Below, piece by piece: positions 48,693 through 60,147 of a DNA stretch of 64,000 bases. Within the stretch, counting starts at the first letter, position 1. The number at the start of each line of letters is the position of its first letter. Source of the DNA: Guyanagaster necrorhizus (taxonomy: Eukaryota > Basidiomycota > Agaricomycetes > Agaricales > Physalacriaceae); NCBI RefSeq assembly GCF_019112545.1, contig NW_025064900.1:141897-205896 (forward strand), in the 5' to 3' direction. The notes beneath the pieces are model-generated. The model searched no databases, was not told the origin of the DNA, and worked only from the letters and a program-made list of their open reading frames with translations. A program made the position numbers and the translations under genes.

Positions 48693-49648
48693 ATGAGGTC
48701 TATGTGAAGTATGGGATGTCACAAGTGGTCATCTCAGACAGAGGCCCACAATTTGCATCCAAATTCCTTGATAACCTCTATTGACTCCTAAACATCTGAC
48801 AAAATATATCTATGGCATACCACCTGCAAACCGATGGCCAAATGGAAAGGGCCAATCAGGAGGTGAAAAAATACCTTTGCCTCTTCATTAATTACTGACA
48901 AGATGACTGAGTGGAGTGGCTAGCCCTCACCACTTTTTAGCACAATAACTGCATACACTCTATGACTAGCAAAACACCATTCTTTGTCAACTATGGATGA
49001 CACTCTAATGTCAACCAGACAGAACAACATCATACTACAACACTCACATCCTCAGATTTCACCATGACAATGACAAAAATTCATAACAAAACTAAACTAG
49101 CACTTGATGCAGCTGCAACAACAATGAAGGTGCAATATGACAAATACTGCTGTGCTGCACACATCTATTCACCCAATGACAAGGTTTGGTTAGACACAAC
49201 CAACCTTCACCTTCTCTGGCCAAAACAGAAGCTATCTGATAAAAGAACCAGCCCATTCCCCATAATCAAAAAGATTGGCAGTTCTGCATATAAATTACAC
49301 CTTCTCATATCCTGAAAAGTCTATGATGTCTTCAATGAATCACTATTGACACCATACATCACATCCACATTCTCAAATCAAGAATGACCATCACCTCCAC
49401 TGCCAGACTTCATTGATGATGAAGAACACTATGAAGTCAACCAGGTATTAAATCATAAACTATGAAAAGTCAGAGCTAAAGGAGGTGGCATGACAACAAC
49501 AGTTGACTATCTGGTTAGCTGAAAGAGCTATGGATTAGAATCAAACCAGTGGGTAAACAAAAAGTTGATGAATGCAGATGAAGCTATACATGATTATAAA
49601 TTATTTCTAAATTAAGCCATCAGGATGATGGTCTTAAGGAGAGGGTAA
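48693..49648 (+). mobile_element. Gypsy piece B': integrase C-terminus and chromodomain
   Basis: It begins inside the integrase core (EVYVKYGMSQVVISDRGPQF) and continues through the tail (49064-49315, YSPNDKVWLDTTNLHL). It ends with a chromodomain-like segment (HYEVNQVLNHK, TTVDYLVS, KSYGLESNQWV) before the 3' LTR. Stops are again mainly TGA. It could be the 3' end of element B or of another copy. The intervening RT to mid-integrase is not found in plus orientation within this nest. Confidence 0.75.
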
Positions 49649-50098
49649 TGTTATGATTTTTCTTCTTTTAACCCCTATTTATGCTTAGTCAGAGTGCTAA
49701 ACCAAGGTGCTTAGGACTGTGGGATAAGGCTTAGTCATCATAACTAGCTCAGTCCATCATTGTCTTTTGACACAACAGTATTGCCCAATAATACACAATC
49801 ATCCTTTTGTGTACAGTAACAATGCTCCAGGACTATGAGCACAATGGACTCAGAAACATATAATAGGCAGTAGTATTATTAGCAGGATTTGTACAGTATT
49901 TAAGACAGCTTGCTTTTGCTGGTAATCCCCAGCTTTGAGCTAAAGTTTATTCACACATCATTCTATACTTGAGCCAACTCCAAAGGCCTTATGACACACT
50001 GATCAGAATATGCATCAGTGGACTCAGTCAATCACCCAAAGTGCAAGGTGACTTCTGTTTATCACATGTATCTGTCCACATAACACTTGAGTCTAACA
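49649..50098 (+). repeat. Gypsy piece B' 3' LTR (450 bp)
   Basis: It starts tgttatgatttttc after the purine tract aaggagagggtaa and ends gagtctaaca. It is closest to the C LTR. The pentamer after it (atgtg) does not match the one before the B 5' LTR (aaatt), so B and B' cannot be joined on target-site evidence. Confidence 0.8.
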
Positions 50099-51174
50099 AT
50101 GTGTTTGTTATCTTAGCATAATCTATTTATAATTGTAAAGGGTATGACACCTCATGAGATCTGTTGACCAGAGAAATGCACATGCAAATAGGGTGTATTG
50201 AGCAGAGGTCATCCAGTAGATACTAGATAAGACAGATGTACAAGATAGTAGTCAAAGAGTAAAAGATGTCCTGATGAATAACAAGTGAAAACTACCATGC
50301 ATGATACTGTTAGTAAGCATAGATATATAATGTAATACTAATTCTTTATAATGATAGTGATTGATAACTTGTGGGTCTAGCTAAAAAGGGCATAATCCAC
50401 TAATTAATTGCTTAACATGGCATCCATTTTTGATACACACTATTGAAGGAGAGAGTGTTGCTGTTTAGTAAGTGTTTCCCTCCCCTATTACTACCTTCTC
50501 CTTACTATGTGTAATAGAAATAGTTCAGTGCACTTTGAGATGCCAGCTGCTGTACTATCTCAATTGCCAAATTATACTTTTCAGTTTTAGGAATGGAGGA
50601 GTTACATCTGATTATATATATGACAAGATAAATGTGAACTTTGACTCTGCTGAGTCATATATGGGCTCATTCTTTAATAATAAAATTTGGTAATGTATCT
50701 CTGACAATATAGATATGTGGCAGAATATTACAGGACTGCAAACTCATGGTTTTGATAGTAGCCCATTAGACAGATGTGTCATTCTGTAACTTGTCATCCA
50801 GTCAGTTTAGAATTGGGACCCATTTCCTGTATGAAGATTCATTCTCATCTTCAGAGCATTTTCCTCAACAGATATTGAGCTCAATCTGTTTCAGACTGGG
50901 AGCCTTAGTGTGCAGTACTTCCCAAGCCAAATAATGGAAGAGTGAAAACAATATTTGGATGACAATCTTTAAAACCTGGAGATTATCAAATGAGATGATC
51001 TTCAGCATGGATACTAAATAACTTAGACTTGAGCAGATCTAAAGACCAAGATGATATTCTAATAGAAACTCACCAATATCAAAATGATGCACAGTCAAGG
51101 AACTAGGCATGTACCTGTCCATCTAAGGTCAGATCATGGCATCACATACCTCTCTGATGTTGTAGGGTTCATTG
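50099..51174. other. AT-rich, CpG-poor sequence without assigned feature
   Basis: The longest open frame is 73 codons (50472-50693) and shows no motif. CpG is scarce, as in the neighbouring transposons, so the stretch probably shares their decay history. It may contain the downstream end of the minus-strand gene remnant that follows. Confidence 0.35.
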
Positions 51175-52954
51175 CTATTGCCTCCCTGATACACTAAGTT
51201 CAAAATATTCCACTGCCAATTTATCAAACAATGATGCATCATCAGTTGGACCCTGAGAACAAAACATAAGCTTCACAAGTTTGTCTATGCTGCACATATT
51301 TCCTGCACATATGATCAGTTTAGTCAGTTTCAACTTGTCACCCTCAGTAAAGCAGTTCCCAATACTGTTCAGGCTTCCATAGGAAATAAATATCCCACAT
51401 AGTGAGCATTTTATCAAGGATGGCAGGCAACACAGAAAATATGCAATAACATCCACAGATTGAAATTCCACTTCAAACAGCAAAATGTCTTCAATGAAAT
51501 GAAAATGCTGAGACTCATTCTGCAGGCTATTTGCTGACACTATTTTAATATCAACAAACTGCAGATACACTGGATCCATAAATGCTGCAACAATTCTACA
51601 CAAATATTTGATGTCACAGAACTCTCCACACTCAAAAAATAATGAAGGTTTGCTCCCACCAATAGAGATAGATCTGAAAGCAGCATTGGTGAGATACTCC
51701 AGAAATTCTCCTATTTTTTCTGACCATTTGGGTTGAGGAAAAGTTAAATAGATATGTCAGGTTTCAATTGCCTCTGTGGGATATCTTTTTATGCAACCTC
51801 TGTGTGTTTAACACTGGAATGACTCTGCTATCCTCACCACCATATAGCCAGTGATCTTCTGCTGCTTTGGAGATAAGCAGTGGTGGTTCATAATTCCAGA
51901 GTGATATTTCAGCTAAAGAGTAATCTGAGACAGCTGTATCTGAGACCATATGAAGTAGCAATGTAGATTCTGACACTAAATCAGGCTTGATGTCAGAGCT
52001 TTGTGATAGTTCAGGACCAGCAATAGCTTGTTTAGCCTGTGAATTTGCAGATCACCTTGATGTGATAGAAGAGATTTGAGAAACAGTGGATGATACTGAC
52101 AATAGGGATTTGAGGATTTCACATCTAGGATGAGTATTTGCTTGATCCTCCTGATAGTCATAAGATGATTTTGACCAAGATATCCAAGTCAGTGAGTTTG
52201 TCATAATCGATAATGTCCTCACTGAAGAATGAGATCCCTGAGTAGCTGATACATTCTCCACTATTTCTGAATCCATATCTCTTGCTTGGGTGCTGAGTCA
52301 GGATGGAGTAATGTTCCCAGTTTTCACTGGACTAGCAATAGACACCTTGTTTATGAATGGGATAAGATAGATTGGCCAAGGGAAATCATCATCTCCTGCA
52401 GGATTCACAGATAGCATACATTCAGAAGGCTCTTCATGTCTTGGTTCAGGATTTACAGGAGAACTGCCTCCTTGAAGTGGTGTCTCAGCAACTCTTGGTG
52501 ATGATATAGATGAAGATGTGCCTCCCACCTTTCTCTGCCTCATAGAAGTTCTTGATGAGGCAGTTGAGACTCAAGAAGCCTTTGGAGATAGAGCATTTGA
52601 AGCATAGAGGAGAGAACCATTCCCCACATGTTGGCTATCATAGGTGCTCTGACAACAGCTGGTTGAGAGGACATGGGATTGTTTTGATCCTGAGGGTGAT
52701 GACTGTACATGCTGAACAGGATGGGCTCCCTTGCCACTCAATGTTTCTGGAGGTACTAGGTTGAAAGTTGGAATAGCCAGAGATGATTTTGAACTATTGC
52801 ACAGAAGGGCTGAGGAAGCAGACTTTGGGGTGCTATTGGCTGTCATCACAGAGGTTGTTTTTCTCTGCATAGTGGAAGAAAGGCCGCCTTTTATAATTCC
52901 TAGCCATGCAACCAAGCCAGGATCAAATAATCGATGCATGAGAAAAAGTATCAT
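51175..52954 (-). pseudogene. CpG-decayed host gene: Ser-rich N-terminus, LRR-like C-terminus
   Basis: A long minus-strand reading frame from 52954 to about 51760 is broken mainly by a few TGA codons (for example after ALSPKAS, after GNITPS and after SSITSR) that fit CGA-to-TGA changes. It then continues at 51603-51175. The N-terminal ~400 residues are rich in Ser, Thr and Pro. The last block (FVDIKIVSA ... LTKLIICAGN ... KLVKLMFCSQG) has the Leu/Ile spacing of F-box/LRR-like proteins. I do not recognise a specific family. It looks like a host gene that decayed with the transposons next to it. Confidence 0.45.
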
Positions 52955-52988
52955 GGTCCTGATCCATGAGAAAGCATGAACATAGGCC

Positions 52989-53414
52989 TCATATCTCTTG
53001 ACAAAAGAGAAGTGTGAGGCTCAGACCCATAACATTGTAGTTATGGAAGTAGTAGCAAAAACAACGGAATCGGGGCAGATTACATATTACATCATCATCT
53101 TCTCGACTCTCGCCTGCCCTATCGTATCGAACGATGAGAGTAGCCACAAGACCAAAGAGGAGAGAGATAACGGTTAAATATAGGCCATTTGCCGAAGAGA
53201 TTGTGACAGTCGACGCCGAGGTTGCCGTGTTGCAACTGTCTTGTCGCCGTGAACGGGCTTGGCCACGGATTATAAATATCGTGCACAAAAATAGGGCACA
53301 TAGTTGGGACCGTGTAATTGAAGTAGCAAACATCGTTGGTCTGTTGTTCAGGTAACCAGATGGCGTTCGTTCGTGTGAACCCACTGCGTGGGAGGAAAGA
53401 AAGGTCAGGGTCAT
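52989..53414 (-). CDS. Uncertain small membrane-protein ORF
   Basis: A 141-codon minus frame. The central part has a hydrophobic stretch (SQLCALFLCTIFII) followed by a Ser/Thr-rich loop and a second hydrophobic helix (LYLTVISLLFGLVATLIV), then a charged stretch with REDDD. That would fit a two-helix or signal-plus-anchor protein. CpG content is normal here, unlike just to the left. No family was recognised, and chance openness cannot be excluded. Confidence 0.25.
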   Translation of the reverse strand: MTLTFLSSHAVGSHERTPSGYLNNRPTMFATSITRSQLCALFLCTIFIIRGQARSRRQDSCNTATSASTVTISSANGLYLTVISLLFGLVATLIVRYDRAGESREDDDVICNLPRFRCFCYYFHNYNVMGLSLTLLFCQEI

Positions 53415-53638
53415 CGGACTGCCTTAAACGTCTTATTCTTTCCTCTATGCTTGTTCATTTCGCTTACCAGTATGCAAAAAAAAATCATTAAAGCTAACAG
53501 AGGGGTTATCTGATGATTGATGGACTATAAAGATGCCGATATCTTTGCGAAATCCTGTTGTCATACAGCCACAGTGGCCCTTGAATTGACTTACTTTGAC
53601 TTTGGAGGTACATATTACTCTACAACGGTGCTGGATCA

Positions 53639-53926
53639 CTAAGCCTCGATTCGTTCCTTCTTCTGTGCATTTCTCTCTGCACGTATCGCTTCAGAACGCA
53701 TCCTTAAATCACTCTGTTCCTTGCAGAGGTTGCCTCTGGGAGTGTCACAGAACGGAACAACATCCAGCATGGCTTTTATTCCATTATACCAAAACTGCGC
53801 CTTCGCAAACTCTTGTTCAGTGGCGTATTCTCCTCTGAACTTCCAAAACTTCGTCGTAAGGCGATGGAGGCAGTTGGGAGGGATGGCTGTAGGGATGGAT
53901 GCTGGAGGGAATCCTATAACATCCAC
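53639..53926 (-). CDS. Hypothetical protein, 95 codons (or last exon)
   Basis: The minus frame MDVIGFPPAS...KKERIEA has gene-like composition: a compact N-terminus with Pro and Ile, a middle with several aromatic residues (FWKFRGEYATEQEFAKAQFW), and a charged helical C-terminus (RMRSEAIRAERNAQKKERIE). This looks like a conserved small protein or a terminal exon. I cannot assign a family. The ATG at 53926 is the first in frame, and upstream exons are possible. Confidence 0.4.
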   Translation of the reverse strand: MDVIGFPPASIPTAIPPNCLHRLTTKFWKFRGEYATEQEFAKAQFWYNGIKAMLDVVPFCDTPRGNLCKEQSDLRMRSEAIRAERNAQKKERIEA

Positions 53927-54082
53927 ATGAAAGACTAAAAAAAGGCAATTTCGTCGATGCTAAAACGAAGAGGAGAGATAATTAATTCTCGCATCCGTGA
54001 TGCGAGTTCTATTACATCCGAACATTGTTTATTTTATATTAAAGGCACGCACATGGTCAAGGATGGTGCAGTTTGGATCCGC

Positions 54083-54532
54083 TCAGATCTCCAGGATCGT
54101 GGCATGGTAGTAGGGAATTACACGGAGGCCTTTCAAGGCATGGTACCGACTGCGAGGAACCCACGATCTACTGACGAGTGAACATGACAGGAGGATGGAG
54201 CGTCGTTCCTTGAGAGGGATAGGAAGCAGGTGTATTTCGGCTATGACACACCCATGAGCTCTTGAGGCAATTCGTTTCGTACTTTGCTTAGTGGCGAGGA
54301 CACGATGCAGATGGAGGTTGGAGTTACGTGTGTGAATGACCCTTCTGATGAATCCCATTAACCGGCCCTCAGGTTCTTGTAATTCACGTGACGAAACGCT
54401 TCTGTACTCTCTGACGCCTCCGACTCGTAGCAAACTTCCAGTTCTCTCAATAAACGCATTTCCACGCGTCATTCGCATCTGCATATAAATTTCTTCGGTC
54501 TCGATATGTCGTATCTGGTAAATGAATGGCAC
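54083..54532 (-). pseudogene. F-box-like protein remnant
   Basis: A minus frame with an F-box-like signature near its end: SILLSCSLVSRSWVPRSRYH at about 54190-54130. This is the pattern LxxCxLVxRxWxPRSRxH typical of basidiomycete F-box proteins. It is followed by ALKGLRVIPYYHATILEI and a stop at 54083. The N-terminal part does not look like F-box sequence, and no LRR region continues downstream on this strand. It is probably a 5' fragment of an F-box gene; the product would be an SCF adaptor. Confidence 0.5.
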
Positions 54533-56459
54533 AGCAGCTCTGTCGGGCTTTCATTCCAGATTGGCTCATGTCAGGACACAGCACACTTTCAGTCCTGTGA
54601 CATCTGAAATCGACGCTCTCATCGTCACTTCTTCAGCCAGGCGCATTCACATCAATCCTGTGACGATTTGATGGATTGTTCAAAAGGTCAGAAACGGAGC
54701 GAATCGCATTTAACGCGACCTCAACGCCTAAGTCCAAGTGGACAGGTACCGTGGGTCCGAAGTCAGGCTGATGTTGCTCAATTTTTGCAAGGGTAACGAA
54801 ATTATAATCCTGCAGACATTCGATAGCCAACGTTCGTTTACCAGCGGCCTAGCGACTTGGCGAATACTTGGCAGTTCCCATCACTTCTCTCCATCCTAAG
54901 CGCTCCGGGTCTGATGAGCCAATAAGTGGAACGTGTCGCTGGGTATGAATAATTAAAGTGTATTTATGCTAGACAATGTCTAAATGGTACGTACGAATGA
55001 TATATTATGATGAAACTATTGGATAGGACATGAATGAATGTGTATGTGGAATGCTGATACGGATAAGAATTTTCAAGGTAATGACAACGACGAAGGCGTT
55101 CAATAGCGGTATATAATGTGCGAGATGTCCATGAAGAGGATGTATCGTGTCGGCGCAGACCGGAATGTAAGAAGTACGGTGAGGTCAGCAGTCACCGTCG
55201 TCAGAGTTTCATAGATGGTTATCCGTGGGAGCGCTCCGAGGGGGAGAGCTTCCGCCCAGGAACGTACGCGGGAGCTGGAAATGAGACGGGCGAGCGTCTA
55301 GTAAAGTCAGTGGTCGCCGTGGTATTCGGTGAACGACGTTGGAAGGTCCTACGGTAACGCCACACTAGGGTGAACCCTAGGAGCAGGAGAAGGAAGAGCA
55401 CTATAGACAGGGTTGATAACAATCAAAAGGGAAAGGGGACGCTTGAACGCACTGGTGCATACTATGATGGCTGTCAGCACAGACCGGCTGAGATGATTAC
55501 CATTGTCTTCGCCAGCATTGGAGGCATTAGCAGTGTAAATAGCAGCCATATCTGCGGAGAAAGTCATGCGTCATGACATTGAACGCTAAAGGGGGCCAGG
55601 CGCTTACTTTGTGGAAAAGTCGTTCAGGGTGGGGGCTTAAGAACAGTGAGGTTCAATTACGTCCTTTATATATCGGTGCGGCAGCGAGGCTTGGCGGAGA
55701 TGACTCTATGAGGAAATCACGGGAGGATGGAAACAATGTAGACGCCGCGTTCGCCGGCTGGTCTGCAACTGTGTACTATGACAAGCAATATGTGTTGGCG
55801 CCGACGCCACAGCGTCCCAAGACGAATCCTGCGGGAGAGGCGCCTATCACCATGGAGGCACATTTTCAAATGTGGGTCACAGGGTCCAAGTGAGGAGGGG
55901 TGGAGAAACCTTTACCCCAAAGGTCAGCTCGCGCTACCGGAGCAAATCTATATACCAGTAAAGAGTGTCAATGAAAGAGTCGAGAAGAGATAGATACGGC
56001 TCCTCGTCGCAGCCCAAGCTGATAGCAATCATCCCCGGTGGGAAGATCGACGCGTCCCTGGATGGGGGATCTTCTTGGCGAAAATGACGCATCTGTCATC
56101 TGTCGAGTCAGATTCTATACGTAATAAAATTAATGTTTCGAGCATCAGAGCGCGCTTATTATATATGTTCCGAGGCGGCGAGTTGTGCATCTTCACGAAG
56201 TGGAGGCAGTCTCAGATGACTTGGCTTCTATCGAAATGGAGGACTGAGTGTAGGACAACGTGGATGCGGGCATGCTAAAGGTCCGGTCCGAGTTCCCGAT
56301 TCATCGAGATTATTACCAATGGACTTGGGTGTGACTCAAAAAGACATTCATATGCAGAATTGTTCAAGGGATTTGTACGCAGTCGGCAAGATAATTTCTG
56401 CCTCTATTATCTGTGAAAGCCAATAAATCACTTCGCGCAACTCAACAGATATAAATAGC
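54533..56459. other. No assignable gene; one TM-like exon candidate
   Basis: Normal CpG content. A minus frame at 55219-55422 starts with a strongly hydrophobic segment (MLSTLSIVLFLLLLLGFTLVW) followed by basic residues (RYRRTFQRR), as in a single-pass membrane protein. Neighbouring minus frames (55349-55567, and about 55600-55890) could be upstream exons. I could not build a convincing chain or name a family. The rest shows nothing recognisable. Confidence 0.3.
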
Positions 56460-57664
56460 CCGCATACCATTGTACGACCCCACTTGAACCCTCGCAATTT
56501 TGCGACTCATCAAGTTGGGAAGGTTTTCCTCGGTAACGAGCTTGATTTGGGCGTGTCCCAAGGTTACATTTTCGATCGCGTTGCTGACCAATAGCTCAAC
56601 AAGGAGCGAGCGGATAGAAGTCTGCGATAAAGCAATATCGAGTGCCCTCCAAGCGGTTTAGTCTGCGCCCGCTCGAACACTGGATGTGGACACATGAACG
56701 AGGAAGTGCACGAGCGAACATTGCAGGGCAGGGTAGCTCTCGAAATGTCTGATCCACCAATCGAAGATACTAAGTTCAGTAGTTAAAATGATGAAACCAA
56801 GGTGATAATGTAACATCTCAATGGTGATAGATTTCAAGTGTTGAATAGGCAAAAAAGACCAATCTGTAGAGATATCATTAGCGAATGATGGTGGCTGGAG
56901 AGCAGGAGACTGAAACTTTCTGGTGGCATATTAAATGGTGAGACGTGAAGAACTTGGAGGGAATGCGTGATTAAATCCATGAAACGCCGTGCCAGATCAA
57001 AGCGGTGACCTGAACGCGCAGGCTATCCAGGTTCAGCGGCGACAGAGTGGGTGACAAAACCATATCTGGTAGCTACCTCATTTTACGCAGAGACAGTCCG
57101 GTGATCTGTGGCTGATGTTATCGATCGTCGTTATGCAGCAGGAGATTTGGCCAAGGCTGGGTGAATGAGACAACAATGAATAGAAAGCATTGGAATCGGT
57201 GAAATGGGTGTGCATTAGGGTGATGGACTGGAAGCAACGCGTCAAAAGGGCATCGATGAATTTCTGAAAAAGCGATTTCCAATTCATCCCAGAGAGCTTG
57301 ATCTCGTTTAGATTAGCGAGCGTGCGCAGAAGAACAGGGAAATCCGTCCTGGTGGACATCGTATGCGCTAGACAGTGGTTAACGGTCCAGATGATGGTGA
57401 GGACGAAACGTGGCGTAAGGAACGACATAGGTCAAGGAATTCTTTGCGCTGGAGATTTGAGCTAATTGTTTTATCTCGCAAGAGATGATGTCTAGTTCTA
57501 GGAATGAAGAGTTTACAGGCGAGACTGCAGGATTTGAGGACACTCAGTGAGTGGTCTAACCCGTCTGATTGATCATGATGGAGCTCATCGATGATAGATA
57601 GTGCTCCGACATTGAAGGAGCGTAGTAAATACTTACCTTGATGGTGGTGGGAAGGAGAATTCAA
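56460..57664 (-). pseudogene. F-box/LRR-like protein gene, probably frameshifted
   Basis: Minus frame 57664-57368 carries an F-box-like N-terminus (ALSIIDELHHD ... LKSCSLACKLFIPRTRHHLL). Frame 57428-57078 continues with the leucine-rich pattern of basidiomycete F-box proteins (FPVLLRTLANLNEIKLSGMN; CFQSITLMHTHFTDSNAFYSLLSHSPSL). Frames from about 56890 to 56460 add a C-terminal part (WSFLPIQHLKSITIEML). The first two frames overlap and differ by one frame near 57410, and a stop ends the second at 57078. The gene needs a frameshift and an intron or stop bypass, so it is probably disrupted. The likely role was substrate recognition in an SCF ubiquitin ligase. Confidence 0.55.
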
Positions 57665-60147
57665 TCTCGGCTATCCGGGCCGCCTGCTGTCTTACTTGAG
57701 GACCATCAGAAATACGATTAGAACTAATATATGCGAATAAAGGTAGCCAATCATTTGTTTGAGTATGACGCGGCGAAAGGACCCCGAAACGTAGACGTAA
57801 TCGGTAGGAAGTCCACCCGTACGGATGGTCGCCCAGAATCTGGAATAACAAAAAAGTGGTTTCTGCCTGCTATGTGCGCGTTCACAACCGTACCAGCCTC
57901 TGTAATCCACTACGTTAGTGGCTACCGTTGCCCATCTTCGTTTGCTCACCAGTCGGGACATACAAGGCCTTTGGCTGCGTCGATTTAAAAGTATTTCTTT
58001 TCTCAAGGACCGTAGACGAATCCAGCAGAGTAGATTGTCCTGGGTCTGTATTGCGCCCTTAGCTATGGTTGCTACGGTATGAATTATAGTCAATGATACC
58101 TTGCCATGACATATGGACGGTATATATCCTTCTCATCGACATTGGTTGGCACAAAAAATACGTAACATTGATCTGCATCTACGCGGTATTTTAGATGGTA
58201 TAACGAACGACGTTACGAGATGCCTCCGTCCACCGAAACACTCCCCTTTAGGCTGTGAAAGAAAAAAAGTGGTATTTGTATAGGGCTATTCACATGTGGT
58301 CCTTTTTACGACGTAAGTGTCTCAGAAAGAAACGCTCAGAAGAAAGAGGCTTACAGTTCACAGATAGAGACACAAAGGCACCATTCATAACAAGCCTATC
58401 ACCATTAGTGAATGGGTATGCAAACCTCGTGTTTCCCAGGCGCCTGTATATCACGCGCAGACGCTGTGAGAGCATCCTAACCTACAGCGATCAAGGATCA
58501 GCTAGGTCCGTGAATGAAATAGTTTCCGTCCCAGTGACCTTCCAGATCAGCAGGTCTGGGGGAACAACGTTCCTTTGAATGGGAGTGTCTCTAAATTGCC
58601 TAGTTTGATATCAGTTGACGAATGTTACATAAGTGAATGAGAGATTTATGCAACCTTGTTGTCCCCTTTGGAAGATAAGCAGTGCCTTCTGACATAGATA
58701 AAGTAAAAAACGCTACTCACGCGGCTTTTTGATCATCCTATCCCATCATCTCGTTCTGTCAGCGGGGATAAGTATTTCTCTTCTTTTAGAACTGCCTCCC
58801 ACATCTTCGTGACTCGTGAACGATATCAGGTCTGGTCGGCAAAGGACGACAGCAAGCGCATTTGCTTACATAAGCGACACGTTCTGGACCCTCTTCCATA
58901 CGCGACGGTGGCGACGCGCGTTCTCCCATCCCATTGTATTGCATCATGGGCTTGGCATCATTTTCCCAGAACCTACGATGGGTTTCCCACTGCTATCCTT
59001 CTGCTCTCCTTTTACACTGCATAGCTAATATATCGAGTCCGAACATAGCTTTGTTGTGGCGGTTAAACGGCCCCTAGATGATTTCTTACTTTTTCTTGAA
59101 ATAGAACCTAGGCAATGGCTTCGGTAGAGAGGCGTTGGAGAACCCAAACACTGAGGCCTGATATTCAGCTAGCTTTTGTTCAGGTGTGACTTTATTTTAT
59201 GATGACTGTTTCTTTAATGTGTCATCTCCTGCCAGCCCCCCCTTCAATGATGCGTCTACTAAAGACACAGTCAGCGTTGTCAATGCGTATGCACGATGTT
59301 GAACATTTCGGACTCGAGAACGGTATTACCTGACTGGTTGCTTGTTGATTTTTCGGGTGGGTTATCTATAATACCTCTACCTCTCAGTCATATCTGGAAT
59401 AATCACTTAAGGCCTTATTCAGGTCCATGTTTCTCAATTTGCCTTGTGTAACCTTATACTTTGGTTGTTTGAGCATCACAGGTGATGCCATTTGCGTTCC
59501 TAGCATTTCGCGGTGACCAGAAGCCTACATGTGAACTGATAACAGGTTTGACCTCAGCGCGAGAATGCGAAGACCGTGGAGATGGTCATGGATAAACTTT
59601 CTATGTTCCCGATGGCTCGTTTCCAGTTTATGACTGTCAGAGTCAAAAATTGGTTCGACTAGCTGCAATTGTTATAATCTTGAAGTGGCTCCCCTGCTTT
59701 TAGAGTGTCCTCTCCCTTTCTAATGATGACCTTGTCTCGTCATTGTTCCCATTGACCGAGGAGGTGACTTGAACTGACAATCCAAGTCTTTGGGAAATAG
59801 TAAACCAAAGGTGCGGACATCATCTCTCAGATTCATATGACCCAATAACACAAATACGTCTCCAGCGATTGGTAGCGGACAGATTAATCCATGTGCAATA
59901 CAGTCCGGGTCAACGCGGCCCGTTATAATTTACTGGATTCATTTTACGCAAATTATATTTTCTAGAGGTGCTACGGCAGAAATTTTCCTACGTTTACCAA
60001 CGGATCTCTAAATGTGCCTTGTACTAGCGTCACACACATAATATCCTATCAGGTCCAATAGAGTGTGTGTGAAACCATAATCCGAGTCTCGGTGCTCATA
60101 CACATTTTTAAGTGAGTCCAAGTAGCTATCTTGCTCTCCAGGTCGAC
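57665..60147. other. No recognisable gene
   Basis: Open frames of up to 133 codons (57692-58093 minus; 58255-58578 plus; 58809-59028 plus in two frames) have no motif or exon chain I can support. The last ~1 kb before the laccase has only short frames and presumably holds its promoter. No clear TATA box was found at a standard distance. Confidence 0.35.

Noticed and set aside
28445..50098. B (28445-32351) and B' (48693-50098) as two ends of one element interrupted by everything between
   Set aside because: Flanking pentamers differ (aaatt, atgtg), the missing RT-integrase part is not found in plus orientation, and C and F lie on the opposite strand. A single simple nested insertion is not supported.
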